From Thermoplasmatales archaeon (GTDB lineage Archaea; Thermoplasmatota; Thermoplasmata; Thermoplasmatales; Thermoplasmataceae): a stretch of 64,000 nt of DNA. The stretch spans positions 1,349,966 to 1,413,965 of the forward strand of contig CP060531.1 of NCBI GenBank assembly GCA_016806715.1, read 5' to 3'. Numbering within the stretch: position 1 is the stretch's first letter; every line of letters starts with the position of its first letter. The notes below the pieces were generated by a model, which saw nothing but the letters and a program-made list of their open reading frames with translations, was not told the origin of the DNA and made no database searches. Made by a program: the position numbers and the translations under genes. Positions 62,815 through 64,000 of the stretch are shown in pieces.

Positions 62815-62950
62815 AATTTTAAATACCGTGATAAGCTAACGGACTAAGAGAAACCATACACTAAGAGGGCAATGCATCAGTGCAACCCTTATGGTCGGGT
62901 CTATATTCTTAGCCTGATCGATAAGTGTAACGGTTCTTTAGGTGAAATAA
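62815..62950 (+). promoter_or_regulatory. Promoter and long leader of the rpl3 operon
   Basis: TATA-like TTTTAAATACC at 62817-62827 would start transcription near 62850, leaving a leader of about 100 bases before the rpl3 ATG. The leader can fold AGGG/CCCT (62866-62869 with 62886-62889) around TGCA/TGCA with loop TCAG. Most single genes here are leaderless, so a structured leader may serve control of ribosomal-protein synthesis. Confidence 0.45.
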
Positions 62951-63940
62951 ATGGCGACGCCACATCACCCCAGAAGGGGGTCAAAGGGGTATTACCCTAG
63001 GGTACGCGCTCAGCATATGCAGAGCGACATTCGAAGCTGGCCAGAGATAGAGGGAAAGCCAAAAATTCAGGCTTTTGCCGGATACAAGGTCGGCATGACA
63101 CACATAGAGATGGTGGATTACCGAAAGAGCAGTGTTACCGCGGGGCAGACAATAATGTCAGCAGTAACGATAATTGAAGTTCCGCCTTTGTCTGTTGTTG
63201 GAATCAGGTACTATGATAACGATGAAACAGGTCTTTTTGTCGTAGCCGAGGAATGGGCACAGGATCTGGACAAGGATCTTTTTAAGAGAGTCCCGGAGAG
63301 AAAGAAGAAGTCCGAGACCCCTACGATAAACGAGGTCATTGATGTTAGGCTTATTGTAAGTACAAATCCATCGGAAGTAACTGGAATACCGTCAAAGACT
63401 CCAGAAATTTTCGAGATAAGGATAAGCGGTTCTGATCTAAAAGAAAAGATTGATTATGCAAAGGGGAAACTGGGTAAGAAAATTTCATTTGATGAATTCA
63501 GCACACCCGGTAAATTTGTAGACGCAATCTCGATAACAAAGGGAAAGGGATTCACGGGCCATGTGCAGAGATTCGGCGTAAAACTCCTGCCTTACAAAAA
63601 CAGGAAGCACAGGAGAATGATCGGAACACTTGGACCCTGGCATCCTGACTGGGTCAGAAACACCGTCCCCCAGGCGGGTCAGAAAGGAACTCACCAGAGG
63701 ACAGCATCAAACATCAGGGTTCTTAAATATTCAAAGAAAGAGGCAAATGAGGATATAAACGTAAAGGGTGGTTTTCCGGGATACGGGGTCGTGAGAAGCG
63801 ATTTTGTCCTGGTTCACGGGTCTATACCTGGCCCTTCGAAAAGGCTGGTAAAGTTTCGGGACCCTGCAAGGCAGAAATCACCAAACATAGAGAATCTGAC
63901 GATTTCTTACATATCCAAGGAATCCAAGCAAGGTGACTAA
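62951..63940 (+). CDS. rpl3: Ribosomal protein L3
   Basis: A 329-residue archaeal L3. It starts MATPHHPRRGSKGYYPRVRA, carries AFAGYKVGMTHIE, and later GFTGHVQRFGVK, RTVPQAGQKGTHQRT-like and GPSKRLVKFRDPAR segments of the family. It sits at the peptidyl-transferase region of the large subunit and is the first gene of the large ribosomal-protein operon. The next gene starts 1 base after its stop. Confidence 0.93.
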   Translation: MATPHHPRRGSKGYYPRVRAQHMQSDIRSWPEIEGKPKIQAFAGYKVGMTHIEMVDYRKSSVTAGQTIMSAVTIIEVPPLSVVGIRYYDNDETGLFVVAEEWAQDLDKDLFKRVPERKKKSETPTINEVIDVRLIVSTNPSEVTGIPSKTPEIFEIRISGSDLKEKIDYAKGKLGKKISFDEFSTPGKFVDAISITKGKGFTGHVQRFGVKLLPYKNRKHRRMIGTLGPWHPDWVRNTVPQAGQKGTHQRTASNIRVLKYSKKEANEDINVKGGFPGYGVVRSDFVLVHGSIPGPSKRLVKFRDPARQKSPNIENLTISYISKESKQGD

Positions 63941-63941
63941 A

Positions 63942-64000
63942 TTGGAAACAGACATTTATGATAATCAGGGAAATGTAAAAGGCAAAATTCAACTCCCCGG
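63942..64000 (+). CDS. rpl4: Ribosomal protein L4 (start only)
   Basis: The frame opens at TTG 63942, one base after the rpl3 stop, and gives METDIYDNQGNVKGKIQLP, a typical start of archaeal L4 (rpl4lp). The order L3-L4 is conserved in archaea. Only 19 codons are in the window. Confidence 0.8.
   Translation, partial: METDIYDNQGNVKGKIQLP

Overview
The window reads as a chromosomal segment of a Thermoplasmatales-type euryarchaeon. The markers are a bacterial-type HU/HTa DNA-binding protein, an archaeal actin of the Ta0583 type, a fused Kae1-Bud32 protein, archaeal DnaG primase, aIF2-gamma, ribosomal proteins S6e, L3 and L4, and a triosephosphate isomerase of the short archaeal form. Most genes follow a TATA-like box by about 25 bases and look leaderless; internal operon genes use Shine-Dalgarno motifs or ATGA overlaps. 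The genus cannot be fixed from the sequence alone.

Layout. 1-2,030: the 5' end of an ISL3 transposase and a DUF4143-type ATPase behind two operator-like palindromes. 2,170-12,730: metabolism and stress genes (VOC protein, ABC exporter, homoserine kinase coupled to a cystathionine-synthase-like enzyme, a tandem pair of membrane proteins, DsrE, aldo-keto reductase) ending in a radical-SAM/NreA DNA-repair operon. 13,390-17,580: a minus-strand cluster of two glycosyltransferases, a nucleotidyltransferase and an unusual split-barrel/methyltransferase fusion. 17,880-23,810: phosphate uptake (Pit plus PhoU-like), a ChrB-domain protein, a GAPN-like aldehyde dehydrogenase, MarC and AroD. 23,910-28,540: regulators, ThpR, GcvH and RlmE. 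28,570-33,180: M61 peptidase, a Lon-like ATPase without protease domain, and DnaG. 33,280-33,350: a possible structured small RNA. 33,400-41,330: a TIM-barrel AP-endonuclease-like protein, MFS carrier, radical SAM/SPASM protein, HU, spermidine-synthase-like enzyme, and the Kae1-Bud32 / ITP-pyrophosphatase operon.

41,350-47,580: a decayed TnpB tail, rps6e-aIF2-gamma, a DNA glycosylase, and a complete fixC-fixX-fixA-fixB electron-transfer-flavoprotein cluster. 47,590-52,870: threonyl-tRNA synthetase with an inserted zinc ribbon, histidine ammonia-lyase, and a GntR regulator with a DUF1648-like membrane protein. 53,020-56,390: tRNA-Gly(TCC), a membrane protein, TpiA, and the actin with a proline-rich neighbour.

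56,390-62,470 is an AT-rich accessory island: a 750-bp noncoding stretch, a probable restriction-modification-like trio (213-aa protein, 51-aa ribbon-helix-helix protein, DNA methyltransferase), a duplicated and half-decayed small gene, a VOC protein, a HEPN-like protein enclosed by direct repeats, and an intact IS66-type insertion sequence with perfect inverted ends and an 8-bp target duplication. tRNA-Lys(CTT) and the start of the large ribosomal operon (rpl3-rpl4) close the window.

The most interesting items are the actin/partner pair, the RHH-methyltransferase trio, the repeat-flanked HEPN cassette, the TnpB relic that retains only the part that would encode a guide-RNA scaffold, the methyltransferase fusion, and a glycosyltransferase gene that lacks a standard start codon.
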